This document shows positions 22,788 through 35,700 of a stretch of DNA of 64,000 nucleotides, in pieces. Source of the DNA: Erigeron canadensis. Taxonomy: Eukaryota > Streptophyta > Magnoliopsida > Asterales > Asteraceae. Each line of letters starts with the position of its first letter. Position 1 is the first letter of the stretch. The notes beneath the pieces were generated by a model. That model had not been told where the DNA came from. It did not search any database and was given only the letters and a program-made list of their open reading frames with translations. The DNA lies in assembly GCF_010389155.1 (NCBI RefSeq), contig NC_057762.1, forward strand, positions 9,039,513 to 9,103,512, in the 5' to 3' direction. The translations under genes were made by a program, and so were the position numbers.

Positions 22788-23670
22788 TACCAAATTGACC
22801 CATTTTGCTTTTACGCAAACGAGCATAGTGTCCGCGCGTTGCGACGGCTAGATGGTGATAACAATATAAAAGGGAGGCAGTGGTGGAGATCGAGGGAGGC
22901 GGTGGAGATGGAGGGCGGTGGTAGAGGGTGATAGAAGGTCGATGATAGTGTATAATGATCAGAGAGAATGAGAGAAAAAGAAAGTATAAAAAGGTTTGTG
23001 TTTAAGTAGGGGTATTATGGGAACACTTGAAAAAAGTGCTTAATTTCTAAAAATTAAAAATCAATATGCTTTATAGAGGAGTATAAAAGTTTTAGTGTTC
23101 ATATTTTAACTGACACATGCCAACTTTTGTTTATTCTTAATCAAATGAATACTACTGTCCCCTTAAATAAGTTTGTGCTTTTTAACCTCGACCTATGAAC
23201 GTATGTATAATTGTAACACATTATCTCATATTTATCGAAATATCATTATTAATTTTAAAATATATCTTTTTCATATTTTTTATTATTCTTACATGTTATG
23301 TTCGTATATTGTAACATATTTTCTCATTCTTCTTAGAGTGTCGTTATCGGTAGTGATATACTTACTATTAGACATATTTCGTTATTTCTACTGATAAATT
23401 TATTTCAATAGATTTAAATATTATTTTTTTACTAAATCATTAACAAACGAAATGTCTCTCGGAGCAATGCCCGAGTAACATATCTCGTTTTAAATGAAAA
23501 TGAAGTGGTCACTGGCTACCTGTTTAATTGGTTAACCGTTACATAACATAACCCGAAAAATGAAGGATTTTACATTACATATCCACTCTAGTAGGTGGTT
23601 ACATTACATAACTATTTAATCATAAGTTGTTACATTCAGGTGCCATCATCTCTATTCTTATTAATACCTA
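22788..23670. other. Spacer with GCGCGTTGCGACGG motif
   Basis: Between the two duplication copies. It contains GTCCGCGCGTTGCGACGG at about 22829-22846 followed by a GGTGGAGATGGAGGG-rich patch. Related motif blocks occur near 50851 and 58189. Short ORFs here show no family signature. Confidence 0.4.
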
Positions 23671-24222
23671 CAGTATAGCGTGTGTCTGTTATGATCCCAG
23701 GGAGGGTGGTGTAGAGATTTTTTGTTGCATCTTTGTTGCTGTTGTTGTGCCCTAGTCCAGGAATTACGAGAAATCGAGACATGGACATTCCATGGTATGT
23801 GGTATCTACTGCTCAAGTTATACAAGACATGAGAGGTGGTACATATAGATGGGTCGGATGGGTTGGGTAACAGGTCAAAAAGGATGATTCTTTTGTTCGT
23901 GTCAAAGTGGTTCAAGCTGGGTTCGAATGCCTACAAAGAGCAAACACTTTATTTTGGTTTTTTTTTTATTTATTTTTTTTTATATATATTTTGTATGTTT
24001 ATATAGACAAACAATGTGATAAATATGTTTACCAAAAAACTATGTTGTTACAAAACATGATTTAAATCTGAATTTTTTATAATGAAGCAACTTTAAAGGC
24101 TAAATGCATTAACATAGACTTTGGCAGAATATAACCCATATGACCCGATGAAGATAAAATATAATCCAATAAAACCGTTCATACGCAATAGGATCCAAAT
24201 TGACACCAGTAGGAGATATGAC
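23671..24222. repeat. Segmental duplication, copy B (empty-site copy)
   Basis: The uninterrupted counterpart of copy A. It retains pre-insertion sequence at both insertion points of copy A. A T-rich stretch at 23955-23990 is longer than in A. Confidence 0.85.
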
Positions 24223-25006
24223 TAGAATGATTATTATGAGATAAATGTGGGTTGCATATCAACACTTGTAGGTATTCAAAAGACACAAACAAGCCCTCCT
24301 TCCCAGCAGTACATGAATTCCTAGAATGATTATTCTTGGAAATCTTTTTCCTTTCCGTATCCTGTTTTGTTGTATTAAAGTTGCTGTAGTTGGATCCATG
24401 TATTCTCTATTCTATTACTTGCCATGGTTGTTAGGTAGTTTGCATTTGATAAAAATGAAGTTAGAAACGTTAAGGTGTTAAATTTGAGTTGGTCAAGCCT
24501 GCTCTTAACATATCAACCTTTCGCTTTATATAAAGCTCCCTTCATATCGTTAAATTATATGTGCTTTGGACAGAACTATTGCTTTTTCAAATAGAAGATG
24601 AGCATGCCTGCACAATTAACTTTTGCAGCTGCTTATTCACTTCACAAGCTGCAAAATAATGAGTTAAAAAAAGAAGCCAAATTTATCACACTGTCTTGCT
24701 CAAAAACAGGGTTGTACTGTGCTTATGTATAAAGTTTAACCTGAACAGATACGATCAACAGACCTGTCGCTGTGTCAACAATGAGAGTTTAAAAAACTCA
24801 CACAGATCATAGGCACAGTTTTCACAAATAACCTACATTGATTCGGTGAAAGGCTGAAGTGAACACATCGGCAATCTACATACATAATAACAGAGGACTT
24901 GAAACTTCACAACGTAAGTTGTTTGCAATTATTCGGATACAATAGCTTTTTATCAATCCCGAAACTTTTAGGAACATAATAACAGGGCACATTTGCAAAT
25001 ATGTTT
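24223..25006. other. Downstream region of the kinase/PP2 gene
   Basis: About 0.8 kb without ORFs of interest. It lies 3' of the PP2 stop codon on the minus strand and probably holds the 3' UTR and polyadenylation signals, but no signal stands out in the AT-rich sequence. Confidence 0.35.
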
Positions 25007-28000
25007 TTACATGGGCCGAAACTCTAAGCCACATAAAATAACCCCGGACATAGGTCCTTCATAGCTTGTAAATTTCAAATTCACTAGAGCACAATCACCT
25101 TGAAGATCACGAGTTGAGTTGAATCTCCCCACACTAACCTCCATCCATCCATCTTCCCTTTGTTCCGGTACCCGGGTAATATCGTGTAAATTCCATGGGC
25201 TTGGAGAGATAAAGTAAATGAATTCAGCTTTTTTGTTTTCTGGGTGGAGTAAATCTCGTACCTTCACCGGACATTGCAGCCCATGGGATTCTTCAGAGAT
25301 TTTAAATACAAGGTAACACACGTATTCTGTATCTTGTGACAACATGTGACTTTCAATTCTGCAATTGATATGGAATATTTGTTGTGGTAATAGCTCAATC
25401 ACCTCTGGAAATCTGCATGTACGATATACGAAAATGATTACCTCCAAGAAATGAATCTTTTGTCAACCATCGGTTGACACAACATTCTAATTGGTAAACC
25501 AGCCAACATGCGGTTAGCACATTTGATAGACACGACGTTTCTTAGTATAGAGGTCTTAGGTTGAAACAAAAACACAAGGTAGATTAGTAAAATATTTGGT
25601 ATATATAGGTTAGGCTTGCTATTCACAAAAATAACAAACTTTTCAGGTTTACAGGTTTTATAAATCTTCTGTTTGACCATCTCTTTTTTTCATATGTTTA
25701 TAGAAAAGACACTAATTAGCATAAAGAAAATAAAAAACAATCATGTAGCAACAATATATAGTGCACATAGTGATTAAACTTCTCTAGTAACACTCATAAA
25801 CAAACTTATTTTAAATAGCAAACCTAGAATTAGCTGATGCTTTGGAAGTAAATAGCTTCACATCTGAAACGTCACACAAAATTGCCTTTGCTGGAAGCAT
25901 AAGTTGTTTCTTTTCGTTTACTTCGCTTGCCAAGAACAACTGTTAATCAAAGGATTAGAGATTAAAACACTACCCCAAGGTTTATTTTCTGACTCAACTA
26001 GAGTCTAGAGATCAATTTTAATTTAATTTTAATAATAGGAAATGGACCTTTTCATCATCCTCATAGTTTATGTATCCATTGAGTATCTCTTCATCGTTCG
26101 TTTGCACTTTTTGCACCTGTTCCGGCTTTTCACTATTTTCATGTTTCACCTGTATAAAAAGAAGATGTAAGACCAAGTTATATACATGTAAATTACTGTA
26201 AAACATACCATCTCCGTAATAATGAAATGAATTTAGAAATGCCTTGTCTATGGCTCGGAATTCAATGCCTTCAACATAGATTGCACCATCTTTAGAGGAG
26301 TGCGGTGAAAAACTCTCAAGTAGAAACTTAAAAGTGATATCATCCTCAATGTGATACAAGAAACGGCACAACTCAATCATCATCCAGTCGTCGTCTCTCC
26401 ATGTTGCAAAATATGCATGTAATGTTTCACTCCCGTTTCTATACTTCAAGTTAAGATACGTAGGTGTAGCTGAAAATGTACTTGATTCACAAAACTTGAA
26501 AACCAAATGAACCCCGTAAACGGTATTTGGAGTTAAAAATTGAGGTATTGTCATGATCTCGATCTTCAATTTTGACACATCTAGCATCTCTGATACTTTC
26601 TCAAACCTACACACGTTCATGATTTCAGGGGTGTTAAGATTGTATTTTATAAAATAGCGGTGTGGTTATTAACGTAAAAGTAATTTCATTTCGGTCAACG
26701 AAGCGATGAATTTTTGTGGTGGGATATGAAAGGGGGGAGGAGGGGGACGAATTGTGAATTAGGGTTTTTTGCTATGTGTTTCTGCGTGAGGGGAGATAGA
26801 GGTTGAATTTTTTGTAAGGGCATTTTAATCAATGTTTATGAAATAGAAATAAGGATGTATTAAGATGGAGGATAAATTAGACATATCAGGTTATTAAATT
26901 TAAGGAAGAGGGGTTCAGTTTCTTTTATAAAGAAGTATAGATGACGAAGTAGAAAAAAGAAAAAGATTTCGGAGTACAAGAAATTGAAAGAACCTTGATT
27001 CTGGAAGAGATCGCCACTTATGTGGACACGAGTGTACGTATGAAAAATTTCTTGCGGATATCATCTCAGTTCTCTCTCCATTACCTCGAAACGAAAGGAC
27101 CTGTTTATACAATACAAATCAAATCTACTCATTATATATGCATACGTGCGATTATAAATTATCTGTCAAAATAATCTATTTATCAATCCCCCGGTATACT
27201 TTTTACTGAAAGATTCACTCATTCAAAAGAATTGAGAATTGTCATGAACCGAATTAGTATAGTGAGGTTATGAAAGTAAGATCGTCTTAATTCCTGATTT
27301 ATGAGTAATTATTCAACAGCAAAAGAAACTAATAACTACGTACCTTCTCGTGTTGAAGGAGGATTCCATTAGAGAAAATGTTGTAAAGATCCTCTTTCTT
27401 TATGGTAGAGTAACTTTCAGGTGACATCGACAGTTGGATTATACTTTGGTAGTCTTTAGGTAATCTTGGCTCCCACATTTCATGATCCACCTGCACAACA
27501 GTTAAACAATTACTCGTAATTAGTAATCACATATTTCAATGCATATATACACATATATGGATGCAGGAAACTTACTTGGAATTCCAATGCTTGAGTAAGT
27601 TGTTCAATCACTTGACTTGCTGTTGGTCGGTTTTCTCTCTCGGGATCTAAGCATTGAAAGGCTATTCTAGAATATACAGCCAACGATCCTGGCACAATTT
27701 GCTCCTTTATACACTCAAGTACGATCTCATCTAGCGTCCCTTTCTCACTGAAGTGTTGATTGACTAACTCAAGTAGAGACGACCGACACTCCCCCTCGTC
27801 ATCATATTCAATTGACAATCTACCACACAAGACCTCTAGTAAAACCACACCAAGCGAGTACATATCCGATTCTTTGGTTAAGAAAGTCCTACGCTGATAT
27901 ACCGGGTCAATGTAACCTCTCGTGCCTACAACTTCATCGATGACATAGTCCCTTTGCTGATTTTTTGGAATCCTTAAGGATGAACCAAAATTTGAAATTT

Positions 28001-28487
28001 TTGCTTTCCAGTCGTCATTTAATAGAATGCTACCACTCTTTATGTCCCTATGTATCAAAATCTCTAAAGTTCCGATGCCTTTTTGGAGGAAGTCTATCCC
28101 TCTTGCAACATCAATGCATATGTTGAGCCTTTTCGTCCAACTAAGATCACTGCTGCCCAAGTGGCGATCCAGACTTGATTTAGACGCGTACTCATAGACG
28201 ATGACCATCTCACTCGGTTCTTTACAATAGCCTACAAGGACAATTACATTCTCATGTTTATACTTTGAAAGAACCATACATTCGGCTGCAAATTCCTTTG
28301 CTCCTTTAGCGTTCTTCCAATTCCGCCGCTTCGCAGCAATGGTTTTGTGCTCATTAGCGTGAGTAAGCTCTCCTCTGTATACCTCCCCAAAACCTCCTTT
28401 TCCTATCTGCATAGAGAACTTCTTTGTGGCTAGTAATATCTCGTCAAACGGAATTCGTAAAGTGCCTTCCTTTTTTTTCCGTGGTTT
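25007..28487 (-). CDS. K4 pseudokinase fused to two PP2 domains
   Basis: Exons 28487-27576, 27490-27344, 27100-26994, 26606-26048, 25939-25824 and 25412-25007 total 2247 nt (749 codons, stop at 25007), with all junction phases agreeing. The kinase exon has IGKGGFGEVYRG and an AAK lysine, keeps HRDIKSGS but loses the catalytic-loop Asn, and DFG is NFG, so activity is doubtful. Exon 2 (VDHEMWEPRLPKDYQSIIQL) is the linker seen before PP2. PP2-1: MISARNFSYVHSCPHKWRSL through GAIYVEGIEFRAID. PP2-2: MLPAKAILCDVSDVKLF through EDGWMEVSVGRFN to GVILCGLEFRPM. PP2 domains bind glycans in phloem lectins. No ATG lies upstream in this exon; its 5' acceptor (TATTTCAG) implies an upstream exon, possibly K3. 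Confidence 0.8.
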
Positions 28488-31400
28488 CTGAAATACTCAA
28501 ATTAGTATGTTACTTTATTCGTAAATACATCAAACTGCCTTTGAATTGAGTTAACCAGTGAAAACCAGAACCAGGTTTTACGAGAAAAACCTCGACTTTT
28601 TTGCAAAATTATATTTAAAAATCTTCATTTTTACAGATTCAAAATATCTTCAAATTGATCTTTAAGTGAAAATTTTAGGAGATTGTGTAGTTCAACTGGG
28701 TTAACTTGTGAGAGGCAGTACACTAAAACTAACCAAGCAATGTGTGTGGAAGTGAAATAAAAAAAACATACAATTTAATATTTGATTGACGATTAAAATA
28801 ATACGAAAACATATACAAAGTCTGAAGAATAATTTTACTTTGATAGGACAGTGTTGCACGTAAGTTTAATTTAATCATTTCCATAAATTATGAAACAAAA
28901 ATAAAAATATATCGGGGTACTAATAAATTAAGCAAAACCCTCGGACTATGTATTATGCTTTTACTGTTAAAAAATATATATATGTTGCATATTATTTTCG
29001 ACGAACATTCAGTCGATATGTAGCATCAGAAAAACCTCATTATACATATAATGGTGAAGCCTTACACGTACCATGAATAACGAAATGTTGACCATGGGTC
29101 ATTACAAATTAGCGTATCAATCATTAATAAGAACACATTTATTATGTCGAATATTCCTATGAAAAATAGCATTTCATATTAATTACGTTAATCATTTATT
29201 TTTTACCATATTTACCCTTCTAATATTACCTTTAAATTATCCTTCCTTTCATGACTATTAATTATATTTTTAATTTCTTCTAAATTACTCTTTCATCACA
29301 ACTAATTTGTCACATTTTCTATTCATCTCTATGTATAGAAAAAATGCCTTTTGGGTGTAAAATGTTAATTACTGTTAATCTTAGTTTCGGTGTAAAGTAA
29401 AAAAAATTTGAACAACATCATGTAAAAAAGCTTTAATGAAAGAGTAAAATATTTAATAAAAATACTCGTGAAAGGAGAAAAACTTTAGCAGAGAATAAAA
29501 GGTAAATATAATAAAGAATAAGAGATTAATGTAATTAATATGAGCTACTAGTTATCATAAAATTATTTAACATAAAAGTTACATAAGTCATATATTAAAA
29601 TAAAAAAAAGGTGGGGCCATCCAGTGACGGATCTAGGATTTGAAGTTAGGAGGGTCGTTGAAAACGAACTTGATGGTTCTTTGAGACATAAAAGAACTGA
29701 TCGGGTCGGAGTTATAACGGTTTCATTTTAAACATTAAGATTAAAATCAAAGGTCATATTTTTAAAAATAAATTTAAATCTTGACCATTGATTTTTTAGT
29801 ATCTTTTTATCTTTTGTTACACTTAATTAGTTTATTAAGAGACAATATGGTTGAGGTTAAAGTTATCATTAGAATAATTATTAGTTAAATTAATAATTAT
29901 AAATTTCAAGATTTTATAGAAAATATAAACATTAATTTAAATGTTTTTAAGTTATTGGAGACTTGATGAATCAAACATAATTTTTAATTAAAATAAAAAA
30001 GATGATTTAGAGAACTTATGAAAAATTTATTAGAATCAAAATGGTTATGATTGAAAATTTAAAAGGATAATGGATAATATATAAATAAAATTGATATATT
30101 ATTGTGATGATATAATTGTAAGAGAGATAAAAAAAAATGATGTAGGTAAGTTAATATTACTATATATTATTTAGTTTAGTTATAGTTATTATTAGTTATT
30201 TTTAATCTAATTTATGGTGTTAAAATAATACATTGGTTTTTCTTTCAAGTTTAAATTTATAATTTTAAAAAATATTGCGTTAGAAATATTAAAACTATGT
30301 TAACAAAAAATATAATATTATAAGTAATGTATTGAAATTGAAAATATGGTTAAATATAAAATATTAAATTTATACATATATTAAATAATTTTATAACTGG
30401 ATATTTATATTAATTAAATATAAAACATACTATTGTATTTTATAGATTAAATTTTTTATAACTTGATTAATTACATCAATTGAATTATTAATTCATTTTT
30501 AGTTTATAAATAAATTAATAAAAACTTTGATAAAAAGATGAAACTACCTATTTGTTAATAAGGAAATTATATATATATTTTTAATTTCAAGAATTTATAT
30601 AATAATATAATTTTATGTCTATTTATTGTATATTTTTTTCAAAGTCGGTATTTAAAAATTTTATAATCATGTTAAAAATAACATATACTTTTAATGTTTT
30701 TAATTACTTATGGTTTGTCAAATATATTTTAACATTATATATTAGTTAATTAATTCATATAAATTTTCAAAAAATTTATTAGTGAGTCTAAGGTAATAGA
30801 AAACCTTGTTAACCATGGTACTATACTACACCTTTAATAATTCAGGGTAGTAAAACACCTAGTCAACTAAGTTGAGGGTACTAAAATGCATTTCAGCCTT
30901 TATTTTATATGTTATAATGATGAAACTAGCTAATTAACCCGGATTCAACCCGGACCGCTTAATTAAAAAGTTAAAACAAAAAAAATATAGAAATATGTAT
31001 GTAATTTGTTGTCGATAGATTATAATTTGATATTGAGATGACAACATACTTGTAAATATGAACATTAATATATAAAACCGATTAAGGTGATGAAAAAGTA
31101 AAAGAACTACGATAAATCAATGGTAAATATGAATTTGAATATAAAGAGTTAAGATAAATCCGATCATTTTTCATATCAACTAAAAAAAATATTAAGGTTA
31201 GACTAATAATATGAAAAAAAAGAGATGACATAAGGCCTAATAAAAAATATATTAAAATAAAAAAAAATGATTATGAAATCATATATGTTTAAAAATTAGT
31301 TTATAAAAAAAATGTTGGCATGCCACATAGGAAAAAACTTCTAGAAATAATTTTATTTTATTTATATAAGAGATAACGGATGGACATACATAAAAATGAA

Positions 31401-31838
31401 TATTTGTGCATAGCGTCGTGTTTTATTTCATTTTAGATATCTAATAGTGCATTATGTATCGTTTTTATATAAGAAATCAATAATATGAGTGATGAGAGAA
31501 CAAAAGAAAATTAGTCTAAATAAAAAAAATTAACAATAAAGAAAAAGAAATTAATGTAATTAAAAATTTTCAATTTTATCCATAGTCTTAAATTTATAAT
31601 CAATTAAAAACAACTATTTAATTAATGACCTTAACTAATATATATTCCTAACTGACGGCTCACTTCTTATGTTATTTGTTTTACATTATTAAGTAGGCAA
31701 TATATGCACGATGATTTTTATGATTCACAGTGATTTATAATATACCTATTGTTTTATTTGTTTTATCTTAATACTTGTTTTATTTTACTTAAAACCTAAT
31801 TAAGTAACTAACTCATATATATATATACATATATATAT

Positions 31839-32087
31839 AGTTATCGTAGTTCTCGACAATTAATTGGTTCTCACAATAACTCAACTCTCTCTATGAATAT
31901 ATATTTGATACTTCTGAAAGGTGTTCTATTTGCTCGTAGTTCCCGTTTGATAGGGATAAAGGGACTTGAACCCTCATGATTTTTGAAATTGACTGGATTT
32001 TCCTCTTACTATAAATTTCATTTATATATATATAGAGAGAGTTGAGTTACTGTGAGAACCAATTAATTATCAAGAACTACGATAACT
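31839..32087. mobile_element. Foldback element (MITE) carrying plastid DNA
   Basis: Arms of about 56 bp: AGTTATCGTAGTTCTCGACA through ACTCAACTCTCTCTA at 31839-31893, inverted at 32031-32087. The interior of about 140 bp includes plastid trnL-like sequence. (AT)n runs flank the left side. Confidence 0.8.
31951..32022 (-). pseudogene. trnL-UAA: Plastid trnL(UAA) 3' exon and intron-end fragment (NUPT)
   Basis: On the minus strand: the group I intron end AATGAAATTTATAGTAAGAG, then AAAATC, then the 3' exon with GAGGGTTCAAGTCCC and TTTATCCCTA. This matches my memory of plastid trnL(UAA), including the site of a widely used trnL-F primer, with several substitutions (for example TTTATCCC for CTATCCC). 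It is only a fragment, so it is not a working tRNA gene. It sits between the arms of the foldback element. Confidence 0.75.
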
Positions 32088-33134
32088 AATTAAGTCCATT
32101 AGATTAAAAAGATCAATGGTTAACAAAAATCAATGGCATTTTTAAAAATAAATTAATTATTAAACAATAAAACCTACTAAAAGGGTATAATGGGTATCTA
32201 AAATTATATTATAACAAACCAATTTAAACGGAAGCCACGAAAATAATGGATCTTAGTTTCTTTTATGGCCGTCGACATTTATCTCTTTACCAAATTAATT
32301 TTTGGTACAAACACTTTATTTTTACTATTTGTGAGAAATTTTCATTTGCTTAATTTTATTTCATTAATGTTTGTCAATGACCACATTACTGAACACAATA
32401 AAAGATACCGAAAATCAAATAAGATATTAACATATATTTTTAAAATATACATAAGTGTGTATATATAATTTTCTAAATTTACACATAACACATGTATGTA
32501 TTTAATTTTTAAAGTGTAAACATGTGTATTGTTAATTTTTTAGGTGTTCACAAGTATAATAAAAAAAAATCATGATTTCATCAAGTTCACATGTGACGAT
32601 TTTATTATATTTTTAAGGTGTACACAAGTGTAACAAAAAGTCATTTTCATCATGTTCACATGTGACGATTTTATTATATTTTCGAGGTGGACACATATGT
32701 ATATTTGATTTATGCGTGTAAACATTTTTATTTATCTTTTTAGAAATTTATTTTTCACATATGATGTAACATTTTTCTATAAAGATTATGATCTACTTAT
32801 AGAAATATAACATGTTAAAAGTTTGTAACATAATGTCAATAGTGATACTAATATGATATTAATATAACAATAAAAAGAATATACATTTAAAAAACTTAAT
32901 AGTGATTGTTTTTGACAAATGAAATGCATTAAAAAATGATTTATGGTGCGCAATCAAATTTCATGAAATGGGTGGTTACAAATTCTAGTGAGAAATTCAC
33001 GCTGCCCTTTATTTCATTTGATAATTAATGTATTTGACTTTATAAAAAGACCATGATATCCCTATTTATTTTAATTATATATCAGTTCTTGACAATTTTT
33101 AAGTTCTAATGTATATATATATATATATACGGGT

Positions 33135-33348
33135 TGGATAAATTGAATTCAGCTAATTAACTTGAGTCCAAAAAGGGTCCATATAACTTACACATGTGTA
33201 AGTCGTGTTAGCGATGGTCACCATCGCCGAAAAATCATGGTGGTGGTCGGAGATGATGGTAGTAGTGGTAGGAGGTGGTTGGAATTTCAGAAAACGGAAG
33301 AAAATAAATGTACTCAAATTGGACTCAAAATAAGCTGTACTAATTTTA
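33135..33348. mobile_element. MITE with ATTCAGCT...GAGTCCAAA ends
   Basis: Left AATTCAGCTAATTAACTTGA, then GTCCAAA; right TTTGAGTCCAATTTGAGTACA-like on the complement, followed by AGCTTATTTT. Interior words (ACTTACACATGTGTAAGT, CCATCGCCGAAAAATCATGG) resemble those inside the element at 7597-7925 although the ends differ. (AT)n tracts flank both sides. Confidence 0.65.
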
Positions 33349-33576
33349 TCTTTTCCATATATATATATATATATACATTATGAGTTTTGCTAAACAAAGC
33401 CCTAAGGGCTTTCGTTAAGGTGCATTAAATAGTTGTACACTTACCATAAAAATCAGGGGTGAGTTTTTGATATGGAAACGTACAATCTTTTTATGCACGT
33501 TAAGTTAAGTCCTAAGTACTTCATTTAGCATTTTCCATATATTATATATATATAGTTCATATATATATTTACTTAC

Positions 33577-34548
33577 TTGGAAAGATAATGCCTTCTGAAG
33601 TTTCTCAATAATGTCTTTCCCATTTGGACGGTTGGCTTGAGATCCATCCAAACAATTATATGCAACTTCTGAAAATGTGTCTAGTGAATGTTGATTTAAA
33701 TATTCTTCCTTAAACAACACAGGATCAACCAGTTTTTTTATTGTTCCGTCTTCGAAGCGTTGTCGTGCAATGGCTGGGAGCCCTTTCCTATTTTCATTGA
33801 TGAAACTATGATGATAGGCCAACTTACCACACATGATCTCAAATAGAACTACGCCCAAAGAGTAAATGTCTGATGATTTTCTCAACGTACCTGTACTCTC
33901 ATATTCGGGATCAATATAATAAGGAGTGCCTGCAAGTCTTTTAGTTTGGATGGTGTTCGCTTGTTGATCTGTAGCGTGGGATCTGGAGAGCCCAAAGTCA
34001 GCAATCTTTGCATCCCAATTTTGGTTCAACAGAATGTTGGCACTTTTTATATCTCTGTGTACTATCCCCCGTTCAGTATGAAGGTAATGCAATCCGCGTG
34101 CTATACCAATGCAGATTTTGATCCGTTGTTCCCAGTTAAGACTAAAAATCAAACTATCGTGATTTTGCAAAAAATCTTCAAGGCTTCTATTAGAAGCAAG
34201 CTCGTATACAAGGATCAGCTCTTGACCTTCATCACAAAAGCCAAGAAGAGAGACGATGTTGGGATGATCACAATTACAAAGCATCTTAATTTCTGCATAA
34301 AAACTTTCTTCACCAAGCTTGTCTTCTCTAACCATTATGCGTTTTATTGCTACGGTGATGCATTCCTTTTGAAGTTCACTTTCATTCTTCCCTTCTGTTA
34401 ATCGTAAATTGCCTTTATCAAATTGAGCAAGCTTCGCTTTGTAGACCGTACCAAATCCACCGGAGGCAATCTCATATTCTTTAGCAAAATTTTCCGTGGC
34501 CGCCACAATAGCCGAAAGTGGGATCTTTATGTGTTGTAAGTTTCCACC
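33577..34548 (-). CDS. K3: active-type receptor-like cytoplasmic kinase exon
   Basis: A 324-codon exon preceded by a TTGCAG acceptor and followed by a GTAAGT donor, both phase 0; it has no own ATG, so an upstream exon must exist. Kinase landmarks are intact: EIASGGFGTVYKA, VAIKR, HRDIKSANILL, ADFGLS, GTPYYIDPEY, KSSDIYSLGVVLFEIMCGKL, CLDGSQANRPN. The family is that of plant PBL/RLCK and CrRLK1L-like Ser/Thr kinases. IPLSAIVAATENF matches the pre-kinase motif of K1 and K2. The next exon in phase on the same strand is K4 at 28487. Confidence 0.8.
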
Positions 34549-35700
34549 CTGCAATAGTGTACGTGTTGTCAGTTTCTAATTTACTGTATGGTGTTCTAAC
34601 ATATATATAATCTTATTTTAATTCAATGAACTGAGATCTTAAAACAATCAATTGAGTCAATTCTATTTATTTTCTTAAAATACATTGTCTCACAAACATA
34701 TGATTTAATCAAATGTTAACTACAATTACTGTCGCGTTAATGCGTGTAAAAATAATGTATCTTTCATAACCAGAATTTTATCTTAAATTTCATGATAAAT
34801 GACATTAATAACTGGTCGTTAATAAGCTACCAGTGGCTCTCTAACAAATCCCCAAAACACCGCATGGACTGGACAAGATGGATGTATTTTAATTTTTAGC
34901 TCTTCATTTCCCTGTTGTTATTTTTCAATTTCCGTTCTTGTATCGTTACTTCCTCTACCTCTAGCTTCTCGCTAGATTTCTCGTTTATTAATATATTTTT
35001 GAATGTTAAAAAAAAAAAGTAATGATCAATCTTTTTTATTGGAATTACATAATTAAATAACACTCCAATATTAAATTCCATCCAAATCAATAGGAAAACA
35101 ACTGGCCAATCTATTACTATTTCATTTTTCTTTGTTTTTAAGATAATATTCAGAAATAAAATAAAGTCATCATTTGGCACAACAGCAAATAATCTCGTTT
35201 GAATTTAATGTGTTAATAAATAACATAAAGATGTGCTTAATAAGAAAGTAAAACTATGTAACAAAATTTCTTATAAAGATTAGAAAGAGAAAATGTGTGA
35301 GACAAATATTATTAGACATATTTTGTTAGTATATATATATGATTACTAAATCAAAACTCGTCCGTTAGACAATATATATGATTACTAGATCAAAACTCGT
35401 CCGTTAGACGGTAATATAATAATAAATAGAAGTAAATAATAACTTATATACATTATTTGAATATAATGAATTAATTAGAATATAATATAAAAATGATAAT
35501 ATTTTTTTAATCAATTGATTAAATAGTGAAAATCCTTAGAAAAAAAATATTAAGTATTCAAGTATTAGTTTTCATTTATTGTACACAAAACTTTAAATAT
35601 GAAATGTAATTTTAAAAATAGATAATTGAAGTCTTTTACTATTACACTAACCATTAAATAAACATTAATATCTATATGAAAGGTTAAACAACCTAATATC
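34549..35700. other. Region upstream of K3, no exon recognised
   Basis: AT-rich. The start exon of K3 should lie here or beyond, but no confident ATG exon with a matching phase-0 donor was identified. A 94-codon open frame on the minus strand (34896-35180) has no family features. Confidence 0.3.
35333..35411. repeat. 39 bp tandem duplication
   Basis: Two units containing GATTACTAAATCAAAACTCG and TCCGTTAGAC, starting at 35341 and 35380; the second reads TACTAG for TACTAA. Confidence 0.85.

Larger units (their letters stand above)
28488..33576 (-). other. Very AT-rich gap between K3 and K4, candidate intron
   Basis: 5.1 kb bounded on the minus strand by a GTAAGT donor at 33576 and a TTTCAG acceptor at 28490, both phase 0. 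It holds two foldback elements (31839-32087, 33135-33348). A CAGTGACGGATCTAGG sequence at 29623 resembles one terminus of a hAT-type repeat with no partner. No other coding segment is recognisable. It may be one large intron or an intergenic spacer. Confidence 0.45.

Noticed and set aside
22829..23000. Complete Helitron
   Set aside because: Motif resemblance only; no TC start, CTRR end or terminal hairpin could be paired.
31951..32022. Functional tRNA-Leu gene
   Set aside because: Only the 3' exon and intron end are present, with substitutions; no 5' exon or full cloverleaf.
33946..34401. 151-codon plus-strand ORF
   Set aside because: Antisense shadow of the K3 kinase exon.
34896..35180. 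94-codon minus-strand ORF as first exon of K3
   Set aside because: Hydrophobic AT-driven composition and no kinase-related motif or matching splice donor recognised.
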